NCBI GenBank assembly: GCA_965205725.1
Contig: OZ242189.1
Span: 1,240,001 to 1,304,000, forward strand
Length of the DNA: 64,000 nucleotides
Origin: G965205725 sp965205725
GTDB taxonomy: Bacteria > Pseudomonadota > Gammaproteobacteria > Pseudomonadales > Halieaceae
Reading direction: 5' to 3'
The translations under genes were made by a program, and so were the position numbers. Each line of letters begins with the position of its first letter. Positions within the stretch are counted from its first letter, which is position 1. A model generated the notes under the pieces. That model was given only the letters and a program-made list of their open reading frames with translations. It made no database searches and was not told where the DNA came from. Shown here piece by piece: positions 55,638-64,000 of the stretch.

Positions 55638-56555
55638 GTGAAAAAGATCGTTCTGGTCATCGTTCTGGTCATCCTAGTCAGCGCCGGTGCTGGCGGCCTG
55701 CTACTGAGAAACGAACTCAGCAAGTTTGAAGTCACGCAAATTACCCCCGACCTGCATATGATCAGTGGCGACTTTGGCGGGAATGTTGCGGTATTAAAAA
55801 CCGGTGAAGGCGCCGTGGTGGTGGACACCATGACCTTCACTATGCAGGGCAAAATCATTCGCAAAATGGCTGAAGAGATGACGGGCGAACCTGTGGTAGC
55901 GGTGATTAATTCTCACTACCATCTCGATCACTCGCACGGGAATCCCGCCTTTGACTCCGACACGCGCTTTATCGCCACCGAGCGGTCTCTGCACCATATG
56001 CAGCAACTCGCCGCAGGTCATTTCTCCGGGGATGCCGCCGAGTCGCTACCCAACGAAACCTTTCGTCTTGAACATGAAATATCCGTGGGCGACAAAACCA
56101 TGGTACTGATTCATCCTGGTCGCGGGCATACAGACGGTGACCTGGTCGTGCTTTTCGTTGAAGACCGAGTGCTGCACGCTGGCGACTTGTTTTTCAACAA
56201 ACACTACCCCAACATTGATCTTGAAGCGGGCGGCAGCATCATTGAATGGGACCACACCCTGGAGCGCCTGTTCGACCTGCCCTTCGAGAAAATTATCCCC
56301 GGACATGGTTCGATTACCAACGCTGACGGGATGCGGCAATTTCAGGCATTCATCCGCGAACTGGCCGAAGTCGGCCGCTACGCCCATTCAATTAATGGCA
56401 GCCTGGATGACACTATCGTTAATGGCCAACTCACAGCGGATAAGGACTACGCCCCGATAACTTTCGGGCCTCTGATGAGTCTCGACCGCAGCTTTGTCAT
56501 GCAGCGCGCATGGGAAGAAGCCACGGGTAATTTTGAACTCTATCCCGGTTACTAA
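55638..56555 (+). CDS. Metallo-beta-lactamase-fold hydrolase, exported
   Basis: A 305-residue MBL-fold hydrolase. The zinc motif HxHxDH is seen in INSHYHLDHSHGNPAF (residues about 92-101), with HPGRGHTDGDLVV, HAGDLFFN and a final PGHGS loop. The N-terminus VKKIVLVIVLVILVSAGAGGLLL is a single hydrophobic anchor or signal. It begins with GTG. Follows the monooxygenase closely, so probably the same operon. Activity unknown (esterase/lactonase type hydrolysis is likely). Confidence 0.88.
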   Translation: MKKIVLVIVLVILVSAGAGGLLLRNELSKFEVTQITPDLHMISGDFGGNVAVLKTGEGAVVVDTMTFTMQGKIIRKMAEEMTGEPVVAVINSHYHLDHSHGNPAFDSDTRFIATERSLHHMQQLAAGHFSGDAAESLPNETFRLEHEISVGDKTMVLIHPGRGHTDGDLVVLFVEDRVLHAGDLFFNKHYPNIDLEAGGSIIEWDHTLERLFDLPFEKIIPGHGSITNADGMRQFQAFIRELAEVGRYAHSINGSLDDTIVNGQLTADKDYAPITFGPLMSLDRSFVMQRAWEEATGNFELYPGY

Positions 56556-56712
56556 TCCTGGTTACTGGGAGTTTCACCCTTTCACAGAGAGTTGGCCTGC
56601 TTTTCAGGGGCCAATCGCAATTACCTGTCTCTGGCGGTTGGTTGCGGCGTATGGCGACAGCCCGAACGTCTGGCTCAGACCGTGCAGGAAGGGTTGGTCC
56701 GACTTTCTCAAG

Positions 56713-56752
56713 CAGAACATTTCTCAGACAGAACATTTCTCAGACAGAACAC
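56713..56752. repeat. 16-bp tandem repeat, 2.5 copies
   Basis: Unit CAGAACATTTCTCAGA at 56713-56728 and 56729-56744, then CAGAACAC. It precedes the small Cys-containing protein and may lie in its promoter region. Confidence 0.8.
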
Positions 56753-56787
56753 TGGACAATAGACTGCTAAACGTCTTATATAGCCTC

Positions 56788-57090
56788 ATGGTTTTGTTCA
56801 CCGCCAGGAGAGAGCTAAAGCGCAGCAAACACCGCTGGCTGGCGGTACTGGTGCTGCTCACTTTTTGGGGGGTGCAAAGTGTCGAACCCAGCCACACCCA
56901 CACGACCGGCTCAGACACGCCTGAATGCCTGCTGTGCAAAACTCAAAGTACTGAGTTCAGCACCGTTAGCATTGGGCTGATAGTGCCCTGTTATTCAAAC
57001 GGTATTGCGACCTTCTCCGTAAGCCACCAAGTTCAGCCTTGCACCCCCACCACCAGGGAGGCCCGCGCCCCGCCCCAACTCCTCTCTTGA
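56788..57090 (+). CDS. Small anchored protein with HxH and CxxC
   Basis: A 100-residue protein with a hydrophobic segment (residues about 18-34), then HTHTTGSDTPECLLCKTQ, where His pairs and a C-L-L-C motif suggest metal binding (compare DUF2946-type proteins next to metal receptors). The ATG chosen leaves a clean signal-anchor; a longer frame exists but extends into the upstream gene. Its stop is 33 bases before the start of a TonB receptor with a His/Glu-rich loop, which fits a metal (zinc) uptake pair (inference). Confidence 0.55.
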   Translation: MVLFTARRELKRSKHRWLAVLVLLTFWGVQSVEPSHTHTTGSDTPECLLCKTQSTEFSTVSIGLIVPCYSNGIATFSVSHQVQPCTPTTREARAPPQLLS

Positions 57091-57123
57091 CAGAAACCCT
57101 GTAGATCATTTTTGGAGAGGAAC

Positions 57124-59145
57124 ATGAGAGCGATAACGCTTTTTGCGCTGGTCACTTGCAGCGCTACAAATATTGCACAAGAGAAACCCATGGAGCACGT
57201 GCTGGTATCAGTGCCCATTCACAAAAAGACGGCTGAGACAGCATTGCCGGTCACGGTGTTAAGCGGCGAAGAATTACGTCGCAGTGCATCGACTACCATC
57301 GGAGACACACTGGGCAATGCGCCAGGGCTCGCTAACGCATCGTTTGGCCCAGGCGTTGGTCAACCGGTTATTCGCGGTCACCAGGGCCCGCGCGTCAGTG
57401 TGCTGCAAAACGGCGTCAGCAATGCCGATGCTTCTGGCAATAGCGCTGACCACGCCGTATCCGCAGAACCCCTGCTAGCCGAGAGCATCGAAGTATTAAG
57501 AGGACCGGCAACACTGCTCTACGGCGGCGGCGCCATTGGCGGCGTGGTCAATATCATCGATAATCGCATTCCGATAGCACCGCAATCAGAACTTGGCGGC
57601 GGCCTTGAATACAGGCATGACACCGCTTCAGAATTGAATGGCACCAGTGCCCTGTTTGAAGGTGGTGATGGGGCATTCGCATTTCACTTTAGCGGCCTAA
57701 TCCGCGAGCGGAACGACCTGGAAATTCCGGCTTACGCTATCAACGATGTAAACGCGGAGGAGAATACCAGGGGGTTTATCGCCAATACCGATGGAGAAAC
57801 CAGCAGCTACAGTATCGGTGCTTCCAGTCATTTCGAGAAGGGCTTTTGGGGTCTGTCTGTCAATCAACTCAACAATGAATATGGCATTCCACCCGGCTCT
57901 CACGAGAATCATGCGGAAAACGTGGAGGAAGGGCATTTCGAAGAAGAGGAAGTCCGCCTGGATATGGAGCAAAGCCGCTACGACTCAATACTGCATTTAC
58001 ACCAACCAGCAGTCGGCATTGAAATTTTTCGCGGCTTTCTCACCTACACCGACTACCAACACGTAGAGGTTGAAGCCGATGGGAATATTGGCACCGAATT
58101 CAACAATAAGAGTTGGGAATCCCGAGCAGAAATCGTACACGCACCACTGGCCGGATTCCACGGCGTACTCGGCTTGCAGTGGCGAGACAATGTGTTCAGC
58201 GCGCTGGGAGAAGAGGCCTTCATACCGAAAACTGACAACAGAGAGATCGGTATTTTTTTACTGGAGGATTATCACAGCGGCAATTGGGCCTTTGAATTTG
58301 GCGCACGCTACGATTACGCCAAACGCAAACCCGAGGCACAGCACTCGCGAGATTTCGCTAACTTCAGCTTTTCTGGTTCTGCGGTCTGGGATATCAGCGA
58401 ACAATGGACCATCGGCGCCAGCATCTCCGCCAGTGAACGGGCACCCGTAACGGAGGAGCTCTACTCCAATACTGCTGCCGGCTTTGAAGCGAAACTAGTG
58501 ACACACGCCGCCACTGGGGCTATAGAAATTGGCAATCCCGGCCTGGATCAGGAAACTGCACGCAACCTGGATCTATCCGTTATTTGGCAGGCAGATGCCA
58601 CAAGAGTGTCATTCACCGTGTTTTATAACGACTTCAAAGACTATATCGCGCTCGCTAACAGCGGACAGGTCGCCGCCGAAATTGCCGTATTAAATTACCT
58701 TCAGGACGATGCTGAATTCTATGGCGGTGAGCTTGATGCGAGGCTCGTGCTCGCCACATTCTCAAGTGGAGTACTTGAACTGGATATCGGTGCAGATGCA
58801 GTGCGGGGAGAGCTGGACCAATTAGGCGACGTGCCGCGACTTCCGCCTTACCGTGTCAGCGCCGGGCTGAACTGGACGAGTGATAACTTCCTGCTCTACG
58901 CAAGAAGACTGTATGCAGCCGAGCAGAACAATCCTGGAGCTAACGAGGCGAACACGGCTAGCTATACCCGCTGGGACGCTGGCGCGGATTATCACATTGA
59001 TCTGTCGAATAAGAAGACGCTGGCTGTGTTTATCAACTTCAAAAATATTTCTGACGAGGATATTCGCCTGAGCACCTCTTTTCTGCGTGACAACGCCCCC
59101 GAAGCTGGTCAAAGCATAGAGGCAGGCGTTCGTTTCCGATTTTAG
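57124..59145 (+). CDS. TonB-dependent receptor, ZnuD-like
   Basis: A 673-residue outer-membrane receptor. Signal peptide residues about 1-19, plug with VIRGHQGPRVSVLQNGV and IEVLRGPATLLYGGGAIGGVVNI (in part), the classic TonB-receptor pattern, then the barrel ending EAGVRFRF. A loop SHENHAENVEEGHFEEEEVRLD (in part) is rich in His and Glu, as in the zinc-binding loop of ZnuD. The ATG follows GGAGAGG. A zinc receptor role is a reasonable inference; TonB and ExbBD are not in the window. Confidence 0.9.
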   Translation: MRAITLFALVTCSATNIAQEKPMEHVLVSVPIHKKTAETALPVTVLSGEELRRSASTTIGDTLGNAPGLANASFGPGVGQPVIRGHQGPRVSVLQNGVSNADASGNSADHAVSAEPLLAESIEVLRGPATLLYGGGAIGGVVNIIDNRIPIAPQSELGGGLEYRHDTASELNGTSALFEGGDGAFAFHFSGLIRERNDLEIPAYAINDVNAEENTRGFIANTDGETSSYSIGASSHFEKGFWGLSVNQLNNEYGIPPGSHENHAENVEEGHFEEEEVRLDMEQSRYDSILHLHQPAVGIEIFRGFLTYTDYQHVEVEADGNIGTEFNNKSWESRAEIVHAPLAGFHGVLGLQWRDNVFSALGEEAFIPKTDNREIGIFLLEDYHSGNWAFEFGARYDYAKRKPEAQHSRDFANFSFSGSAVWDISEQWTIGASISASERAPVTEELYSNTAAGFEAKLVTHAATGAIEIGNPGLDQETARNLDLSVIWQADATRVSFTVFYNDFKDYIALANSGQVAAEIAVLNYLQDDAEFYGGELDARLVLATFSSGVLELDIGADAVRGELDQLGDVPRLPPYRVSAGLNWTSDNFLLYARRLYAAEQNNPGANEANTASYTRWDAGADYHIDLSNKKTLAVFINFKNISDEDIRLSTSFLRDNAPEAGQSIEAGVRFRF

Positions 59146-59152
59146 GGAGCGC

Positions 59153-59542
59153 CTAGCAGAGGTTCGCTAGTCTCACAGCATAAAAATCCCGATGCCCAGC
59201 AGGAATAATCGCTGCATCAACCATAGTGCCTTCTCGAAGCAGAAGACCATGGTGCCCCAAATGCTTGTTCACTTGTTTGAGAATCACCTTGCCCAGACCG
59301 TATTTTTCCAAAAGGTGGCGAAAGTTTAGAATCGTTGTTTCATCGGGCAGGGAACCCGAAAGCCGTAAACTCGCAAACCGTCGCATGGACTCAATGTCGT
59401 AGAGTGCATCTTCCATCGCTGGATCACTGATATTGTAGAACAACTGCATGCAATCGCGCTGGCAATCACCGATAATGACGCTGCCAAACCGCTGAAGAAA
59501 GCCAAAGAAACAACTCTTTAAAATCATCGCTGCACAGGACAA
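59153..59542 (-). pseudogene. IS5-family transposase fragment
   Basis: A 129-residue frame with an internal IS5-type segment: QLFYNISDPAMEDALYDIESMRRFASLRLSGSLPDETTILNFRHLLEKYGL, seen in parts (SDPAMEDALYDIESM, ILNFRHLLEKYGLGKV), and GTMVDAAIIPA with the first catalytic Asp. Both ends are unrelated sequence, so it is a short internal remnant that cannot be mobile. It lies between the TonB receptor and the type I restriction locus. Confidence 0.8.
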
Positions 59543-59656
59543 TCAGACAGCATAATGAAGCCTATAGGGTCGTTATGAATTGCTGCCGTTCAGTATCATT
59601 TCTCTATTGGAATATACTCAAAGGCTATAAAAAAACAAACTTAAGGGAATACACCG

Positions 59657-61111
59657 ATGTTTGAGGCCACGTTTAATAATCTGGATGACACACTGCGCGA
59701 AGACGCAGGCTGTAGCAGTGAGCTTGATTATATTGAACAAACCTCCTGGGTGTTATTTCTCAAATACCTGGATGACTACGAAAAGGATAAGGCAAGCACC
59801 GCCGAACTGAGCGGAGAAACCTATACCCCCATCATTGCCGAAAAGTATCGCTGGACAACCTGGGCAGCTCCTAAAACAGAAGAAGGTAAAGCCGATTTTA
59901 ATGCCGCTCTCACGGGAGATGACTTAAAAGAGTTTGTCGATACCCAATTATTCCCCTATCTCACCCGGTTCGGCACCGCTGCCGAGAGTGCCAATACCCT
60001 GGAATATAAAATCGGGGAAATCTTCAGGGAAATAAAGAACAAACTGCAAAGTGGCTACAGCCTGCGTGAAGTCATCAACAAGGTGGATGAACTGCGCTTT
60101 CGCAGCAATGAAGAAAAGCACGAGATGAGCAGTCTCTACGAAGACAAGATCAAAAATATGGGCAATGCGGGGCGCAATGGCGGTGAGTACTACACCCCTC
60201 GCCCGCTGATTAAAACCATCGTTGAAGTCGTTGAACCCCAGTTAGGTAATAGAGTGTATGACGGTGCGGCAGGCAGTGCCGGCTTCCTGTGTGAAGCCTA
60301 TGACTATATGCGCGGCAGTAAAGAGCTAACGGTTAAGGAATACGAAACACTGCAACAGCGCAGCTTTTACGGCAAAGAGAAAAAATCCCTCGCCTACATC
60401 ATCGGCATTATGAATATGATTCTACACGGGATTGAAGCACCCAATATTCTGCATACCAATACCCTGGGCGAGAATATCTCTGATATTCAAGCGAAAGACC
60501 GGGTGGATGTGGTGCTCGCCAATCCTCCATTTGGCGGCAGTGAACGAGCCGAAATACAAGAAAACTTTCCCATTCGAAGCGGTGAAACCGCCTATCTGTT
60601 CTTGCAACATTTCATCAAGATACTGCGCAGGGGTGGCCGCTGTGGTGTTGTCATTAAAAACACCTTTTTGAGCAACACCGACAATGCCAGCATCGCCTTG
60701 CGCAAGCAGTTGCTGGAAGAATGCAATCTTCACTCAATTCTGGAACTGCCCCAGGGGGCTTTCACAGGCACCGGGGTCAAGACGGTTGTGCTCTTTTTTG
60801 ATAAAGGCACGGCCACTCAGACTATCTGGTACTACCAACTTAATCTCGACAGAAACCTGGGCAAAACCAACTCGCTGAATGAAGAGGATTTAGCGGATTT
60901 TAAAGCACTGCAAAAAACCAGGGCGGATAGCGATAACTCCTGGACAGTGTCTATTGACGCTATTGATAGAACCAGTTGGGATTTAAGCTCCAATAACCCC
61001 ACTATTGAAGACAGCAGTGAAAAACGCAGCCCTGCTGAAATACTGGCTGAGATAGAAGCGCTTGATAATGAGGCTGCCGAGGCTGTGGCAGCTATTAAGG
61101 AGCTGTTATGA
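59657..61111 (+). CDS. hsdM: Type I restriction-modification methyltransferase HsdM
   Basis: A 484-residue N6-adenine methyltransferase subunit of a type I system. SAM-binding and NPPF motifs: RVYDGAAGSAGFLCEAYDYM (motif I, GAAGSAGF), VVLANPPFGGSERAE (motif IV). The N-terminal helical domain and an ELPQGAFTGTGVKT-type C-terminal region are normal. It ends ATGA, overlapping the start of the HEPN gene. Together with HsdS it would be an active methyltransferase even without HsdR. The ribosome site is TAAGGG. Confidence 0.94.
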   Translation: MFEATFNNLDDTLREDAGCSSELDYIEQTSWVLFLKYLDDYEKDKASTAELSGETYTPIIAEKYRWTTWAAPKTEEGKADFNAALTGDDLKEFVDTQLFPYLTRFGTAAESANTLEYKIGEIFREIKNKLQSGYSLREVINKVDELRFRSNEEKHEMSSLYEDKIKNMGNAGRNGGEYYTPRPLIKTIVEVVEPQLGNRVYDGAAGSAGFLCEAYDYMRGSKELTVKEYETLQQRSFYGKEKKSLAYIIGIMNMILHGIEAPNILHTNTLGENISDIQAKDRVDVVLANPPFGGSERAEIQENFPIRSGETAYLFLQHFIKILRRGGRCGVVIKNTFLSNTDNASIALRKQLLEECNLHSILELPQGAFTGTGVKTVVLFFDKGTATQTIWYYQLNLDRNLGKTNSLNEEDLADFKALQKTRADSDNSWTVSIDAIDRTSWDLSSNNPTIEDSSEKRSPAEILAEIEALDNEAAEAVAAIKELL

Positions 61112-61530
61112 ATGAAGACATTAGGTGGAGACAGCGGTTTACTAATTATGTCAAGGCGTTACAGAGCTTAAAGGATGTATTGGTACTGGAACGAGAGCGA
61201 CAGTTATCTGAATTAGAGCGTGCCGCAAAGATTAAGTTTTTTGAAATCGTGGAAAGTTTGGCAATTGCAGTTTTAGCCGATTACCTGAAACATAAACAGG
61301 TGCCATTTGAACACTACCCAAAAACGATTGTTAAAGAGTCATTCAATAGAAATCTAATTGATGATGGTCAAGTATGGATAGACATCATTAAGGGTCGAAA
61401 TAAAGCAGCACACACTTATAATGAGTCGATTGCGATAGAGTTGAGTGAAAGCATTTCCAACACATTCTATTCTGCCTTTATTGCATTGGAGAAAACATTT
61501 ACCAAATACTACGAGCAAGAAGATGACTAA
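61108..61530 (+). CDS. HEPN (HepT-like) toxin / nucleotidyltransferase substrate-binding protein
   Basis: A 140-residue all-helical protein of the HI0074/HepT HEPN class. The RX4HXY motif is R97-N-K-A-A-H102-T-Y104, which in HepT toxins gives an RNase and the Tyr modified by MntA AMPylation. The gene overlaps hsdM by four bases and overlaps the next by eight (ATGACTAA), so hsdM, HEPN and MNT-HsdS are translated together. The function as a toxin is inferred from motif and partner. The activity has not been shown for this protein. Confidence 0.85.
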   Translation: MNEDIRWRQRFTNYVKALQSLKDVLVLERERQLSELERAAKIKFFEIVESLAIAVLADYLKHKQVPFEHYPKTIVKESFNRNLIDDGQVWIDIIKGRNKAAHTYNESIAIELSESISNTFYSAFIALEKTFTKYYEQEDD

Positions 61531-63061
61531 AACCATCGAGGAATTTGGCTTACCACAACGCACCTTAAACACCATGCGTGCTATTTTTGCTCAGTATAGT
61601 GAGATCGAAAAGGTGGTGATTTATGGCTCCAGGGCAGTGGGAAATTACAGAAAAGGCTCGGATATTGATCTCACCCTGTATGGCGAATATGCCGATAGTA
61701 TTCCCTTTCAAACCCTGTCTGATATCTCCGGTGATCTGGATGATTCAGATATTCCCTACCAGGTTGATCTATCTATCTGTGACGCATTAAACCACGCCAA
61801 ATTGCGTGAACAGATAGAGCGAGTGGGACAGGTGTTTTATCAGAAAGAAGACAGCGTTGCTGCGGGTTGGGAAACTGTCACTTTAGCTGATGTTTGCGAA
61901 ATCTATGGAGGCGGAACTCCTAAATCTAAAATTGAAGAGTATTGGGGAGACGAAATTCAATGGCTTACTCCAAAAGATATGGGAAAACTAAATAGTCGCT
62001 TTGTCACTTCGACAGAACGTCAAATTTCACAAAAGGGGTTAGAAAAGTCATCTGCAAAGCTTATTTCTGAAAATGCTGTAATTTTATCTTGTCGAGCCCC
62101 TATTGGGTATTTGGCCATTAATAAAGTTCCAATGTCATTCAACCAAGGTTGCAAAGGTCTGGTGCCAAATAAGAAAATAGATACCACATATCTTTTCTAT
62201 TTTTTACTTTCTGCTCGTGAACTTTTAAATGATTTAGGTGCCGGTACAACTTTCAAAGAAATATCCTCGAAAGTGCTTTCGGGTGTTGAGTTATCACTTC
62301 CCCCCCTCCCACTACAAAAACAAATTGTTGAGAAACTCGATGCAACTTTTGCCGAAATTGATAAGGCAATCAGTGCAACGAGCAAGAATATCGAGAATGC
62401 TGAGGCTTTGTTTACAAAACACCATGATAATATTCTTTCAAAGCAAGGTAAGAATTGGCAAACACAAAAACTTCAAGATGTTTGCGAACATATAACGGAT
62501 GGAACTCATCAAACCCCAAAGTATTTCGATGATGGCTATATTTTTCTTTCTTCAAGAAATGTTAAAAGAAAAAAAGTTGATTGGGAAAACATAAAGTATA
62601 TTGATGAATCGCAGCATCAAGCTATGCAAAAAAGGCTATCACCCAGATTAGGAGATATCTTGTTGGCAAAGAATGGAACAACTGGCGTGGCTGCACTAGT
62701 TGATAGAGATGTCGTCTTTGATATTTATGTAAGTCTCGCGCTCGTTCGATCTAAAGGCGCGGTTTTGCCAAAGTACCTTCTAGAAGCAATAAATTGTAGT
62801 GAGACAAAAAAACAATTTGATAAAAGGCTAAAGGGAACCGGGGTACCAAACCTTCATTTGAAAGAAATTCGAGAAGTAAAAGTTAGCTTTCCTGATGCAT
62901 TAGAGGAGCAAGGTATCGTCCTAAATAGAATTAAGCTTTTCGAGAGTTATATCATTCTTCTTAAAGAAAAATATTTCCTCAGAATTGAAAATCTGGCAGC
63001 ACTAAAATCCTCCATCCTCACCCAGGCCTTCTCAGGTGAACTCACCAGGGATGCGGCATGA
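61523..63061 (+). CDS. hsdS: MntA-like nucleotidyltransferase fused to HsdS specificity subunit
   Basis: One 512-residue ORF with two parts. Residues 1-105: MNT-fold nucleotidyltransferase with VVIYGSRAVGNYRKGSDIDLTLYG (in part), i.e. the GSX10DXD motif G35-S36...D47-I-D49, and D82 as third acid. Residues about 115-505: HsdS with two target-recognition domains (115-262 and 311-475) each starting W(Q/E)T..L.DVCE, separated by helical coiled regions (263-300, 476-505), the normal HsdS layout. No stop or frame change exists at the junction. The start ATG at 61523 lies inside the last codons of the HEPN gene; the hsdR start overlaps its stop. Confidence 0.93.
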   Translation: MTKTIEEFGLPQRTLNTMRAIFAQYSEIEKVVIYGSRAVGNYRKGSDIDLTLYGEYADSIPFQTLSDISGDLDDSDIPYQVDLSICDALNHAKLREQIERVGQVFYQKEDSVAAGWETVTLADVCEIYGGGTPKSKIEEYWGDEIQWLTPKDMGKLNSRFVTSTERQISQKGLEKSSAKLISENAVILSCRAPIGYLAINKVPMSFNQGCKGLVPNKKIDTTYLFYFLLSARELLNDLGAGTTFKEISSKVLSGVELSLPPLPLQKQIVEKLDATFAEIDKAISATSKNIENAEALFTKHHDNILSKQGKNWQTQKLQDVCEHITDGTHQTPKYFDDGYIFLSSRNVKRKKVDWENIKYIDESQHQAMQKRLSPRLGDILLAKNGTTGVAALVDRDVVFDIYVSLALVRSKGAVLPKYLLEAINCSETKKQFDKRLKGTGVPNLHLKEIREVKVSFPDALEEQGIVLNRIKLFESYIILLKEKYFLRIENLAALKSSILTQAFSGELTRDAA

Positions 63062-63369
63062 ACGAAGCCGATACTCGTGCGGAACTGATCGACCCCCAGC
63101 TTAAAGCGGCGGGTTGGGGCGAGCTTGAAGGCAGTCAAATACAGCGAGAATACTCGATTAACTCTGGCGAAATACGTCCAGGCGGCATTCGTGCCGGGCA
63201 GCTCAAAGCCGATTACCTGCTTAGCTACAAAAACAGAAAGCTCGCCGTGGTCGAAGCCAAATCGGATGAATTGGCGCTTGGTGAGGGGGTAGCACAAGCC
63301 AAGAGAGGTGGCCCCGGTTATTTGAACAGCAATCCCAATTCTATAAGTGTATGCCTGCACTGGGTTTAA
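63058..63369 (+). pseudogene. hsdR: Truncated HsdR, N-terminal nuclease part only
   Basis: The first about 82 residues match a type I HsdR N-terminus: MNEADTRAELIDPQLKAAGW, then ADYLLSYKNRKLAVVEAKSDEL (D and E-x-K of the PD-(D/E)xK nuclease) and EGVAQAK. The sequence then changes to IS3 end sequence around 63303 and stops at 63369. Helicase domains are absent from the window. The start overlaps hsdS as ATGA. Restriction should therefore be lost while methylation persists, unless the rest of hsdR beyond the insertion is expressed separately. Confidence 0.85.
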
Positions 63370-64000
63370 GCTGCCGTGGGTAGTGGCAGCGATTCATAGT
63401 AAAACTGATCCGGTGTTTGTCGGTCAAGACTGCTGTGAGGTCGCCGGTTGTTGTAGAACCGAAAGTAGCGATCCAGTCCTGCCTTGGCAGCCGAGACCGT
63501 GTCATACGCATGCAGGTAGACTTCCTCGTACTTCAGCGATCGCCATAGGCGTTCAACAAACACATTGTCCCGCCAGGCGCCTTTGCCATCCATGCTGATC
63601 TGGATACCATTTTCCTTCAGCAGACCGGTGAAGGCCTGGCTGGTGAACTGGCTGCCCTGGTCGGTATTCATAATCTCCGGCTTGCCATGGTGCTCCATGG
63701 CTTCCTCCACCGCCTCCAGACAGAAGTACACATCCATGGTGGTGGAGACCTTCCAGGATAAGACTCGCCGAGAATACCAATCCACGACGGCTGCCAGGTA
63801 GACAAATCCACGAGCCATCGGAATGTACGTGATGTCCATCGCCCACGCCTGGTTGGATCGAGTCACCGCCAGATTACGCAGCAGGTACGGATAGACTTTG
63901 TGCCCTGGGTGTCGCCGTGTGGTCTTGGGCTTGCGATACAGCGCTTCAATGCTCATGACCCTCATAAGCCTGGCGACTTTCGAGCGGCCCACCTTGTGGC
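63303..64000 (-). mobile_element. IS3-family element, 3' part (runs off window)
   Basis: From about 63303 the sequence GGTGGCCCCGGTTATTTGAAC resembles an IS3-type terminal repeat pointing outward from the transposase gene. The element extends beyond position 64000, so its length, left end and target duplication cannot be seen. It splits hsdR. Confidence 0.7.
63366..64000 (-). CDS. IS3-family transposase OrfB (partial)
   Basis: The C-terminal 211 codons of an rve-type integrase: catalytic Asp in WAMDITYIPMARG, Asp in EIMNTDQGSQFTS and Glu in DNVFVERLWRSLKYEEVYL, giving a D-D-E triad, followed by RFYNNRRPHSSLDRQTPDQFYY. The gene is intact to its stop, with its 5' end outside the window; OrfA is presumably beyond. 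It reads towards the HsdR fragment. Confidence 0.93.
   Translation of the reverse strand, partial: HKVGRSKVARLMRVMSIEALYRKPKTTRRHPGHKVYPYLLRNLAVTRSNQAWAMDITYIPMARGFVYLAAVVDWYSRRVLSWKVSTTMDVYFCLEAVEEAMEHHGKPEIMNTDQGSQFTSQAFTGLLKENGIQISMDGKGAWRDNVFVERLWRSLKYEEVYLHAYDTVSAAKAGLDRYFRFYNNRRPHSSLDRQTPDQFYYESLPLPTAA

Noticed and set aside
61445..61522. Longer N-terminus of the MNT-HsdS protein (start at 61445)
   Set aside because: The extra 26 codons lie within the HEPN gene in another frame and look like shadow; the ATG at 61523 gives the MNT family's usual beginning.

Overview
The window looks like an accessory-rich stretch of a gammaproteobacterial chromosome, probably marine or other oligotrophic Cellvibrionales/Spongiibacteraceae-like (inference from gene content; no marker gene is present to settle it). 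It carries TonB-dependent receptors, PhoD, UbiX, MsrA, LipA, SelO and an elongator tRNA-Met, plus many genes typical of lipid, terpenoid or aromatic catabolism: acyl-CoA dehydrogenase, nitroreductase, several SDRs, TauD, class II aldolase, carotenoid oxygenase, a Baeyer-Villiger-type flavoprotein and SnoaL/EthD proteins.

Layout. 0-8.7 kb: DUF819 permease, MsrA, UbiX-PhoD, a small protein/VWA/DnaJ membrane trio, and an EthD-SnoaL-BtrH-like cluster. 8.9-14.1 kb: a TonB receptor flanked by three copies of a 139-163 bp MITE, then an LtaS/OpgB-like membrane phosphotransferase gene broken at an 11-G tract. 14.3-22.3 kb: a catabolic gene block (SnoaL, SDR, DUF1214, a CoA-transferase relic, acyl-CoA dehydrogenase, nitroreductase), an HExxH membrane protein with DTT repeats, an MFS transporter and a double DsbA-fold protein. 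22.5-27.6 kb: an RND efflux pump and adaptor divergent from a TetR regulator, with an operator placed inside the pump promoter; a fourth MITE lies in-frame inside the adaptor signal peptide. 27.9-38 kb: TauD, class II aldolase, a DASS/TrkA-C transporter, a split unknown gene, LipA, tRNA-Met with IS debris beside it, a lipoprotein, carotenoid oxygenase and an SDR (with a second relic of the same SDR 2.6 kb away).

38.1-48.1 kb is a defence operon on the minus strand: type III mod, an AAA+ ATPase and subtilisin-like protease pair resembling ietAS, then type III res, all overlapping or nearly abutting. The protease gene has an in-frame amber codon near its start and an IS630-family insertion with a TA duplication. 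48.3-59.1 kb returns to metabolism: nitronate monooxygenase, a Tat-lipoprotein-like SDR, NnrU, GntP permease, SelO, flavin monooxygenase, an MBL hydrolase and a ZnuD-like TonB receptor. 59.7-64 kb is a second defence locus: hsdM, a HepT-like HEPN protein, an MntA-like nucleotidyltransferase fused in one ORF to HsdS, and an hsdR cut after about 80 codons by an IS3-family element that runs off the window.

The most notable item is this HEPN / MNT-HsdS arrangement. Both the HepT motif (RX4HXY) and the MntA motif (GSX10DXD) are intact, and the antitoxin domain is covalently attached to the DNA-specificity subunit of a type I restriction-modification system.
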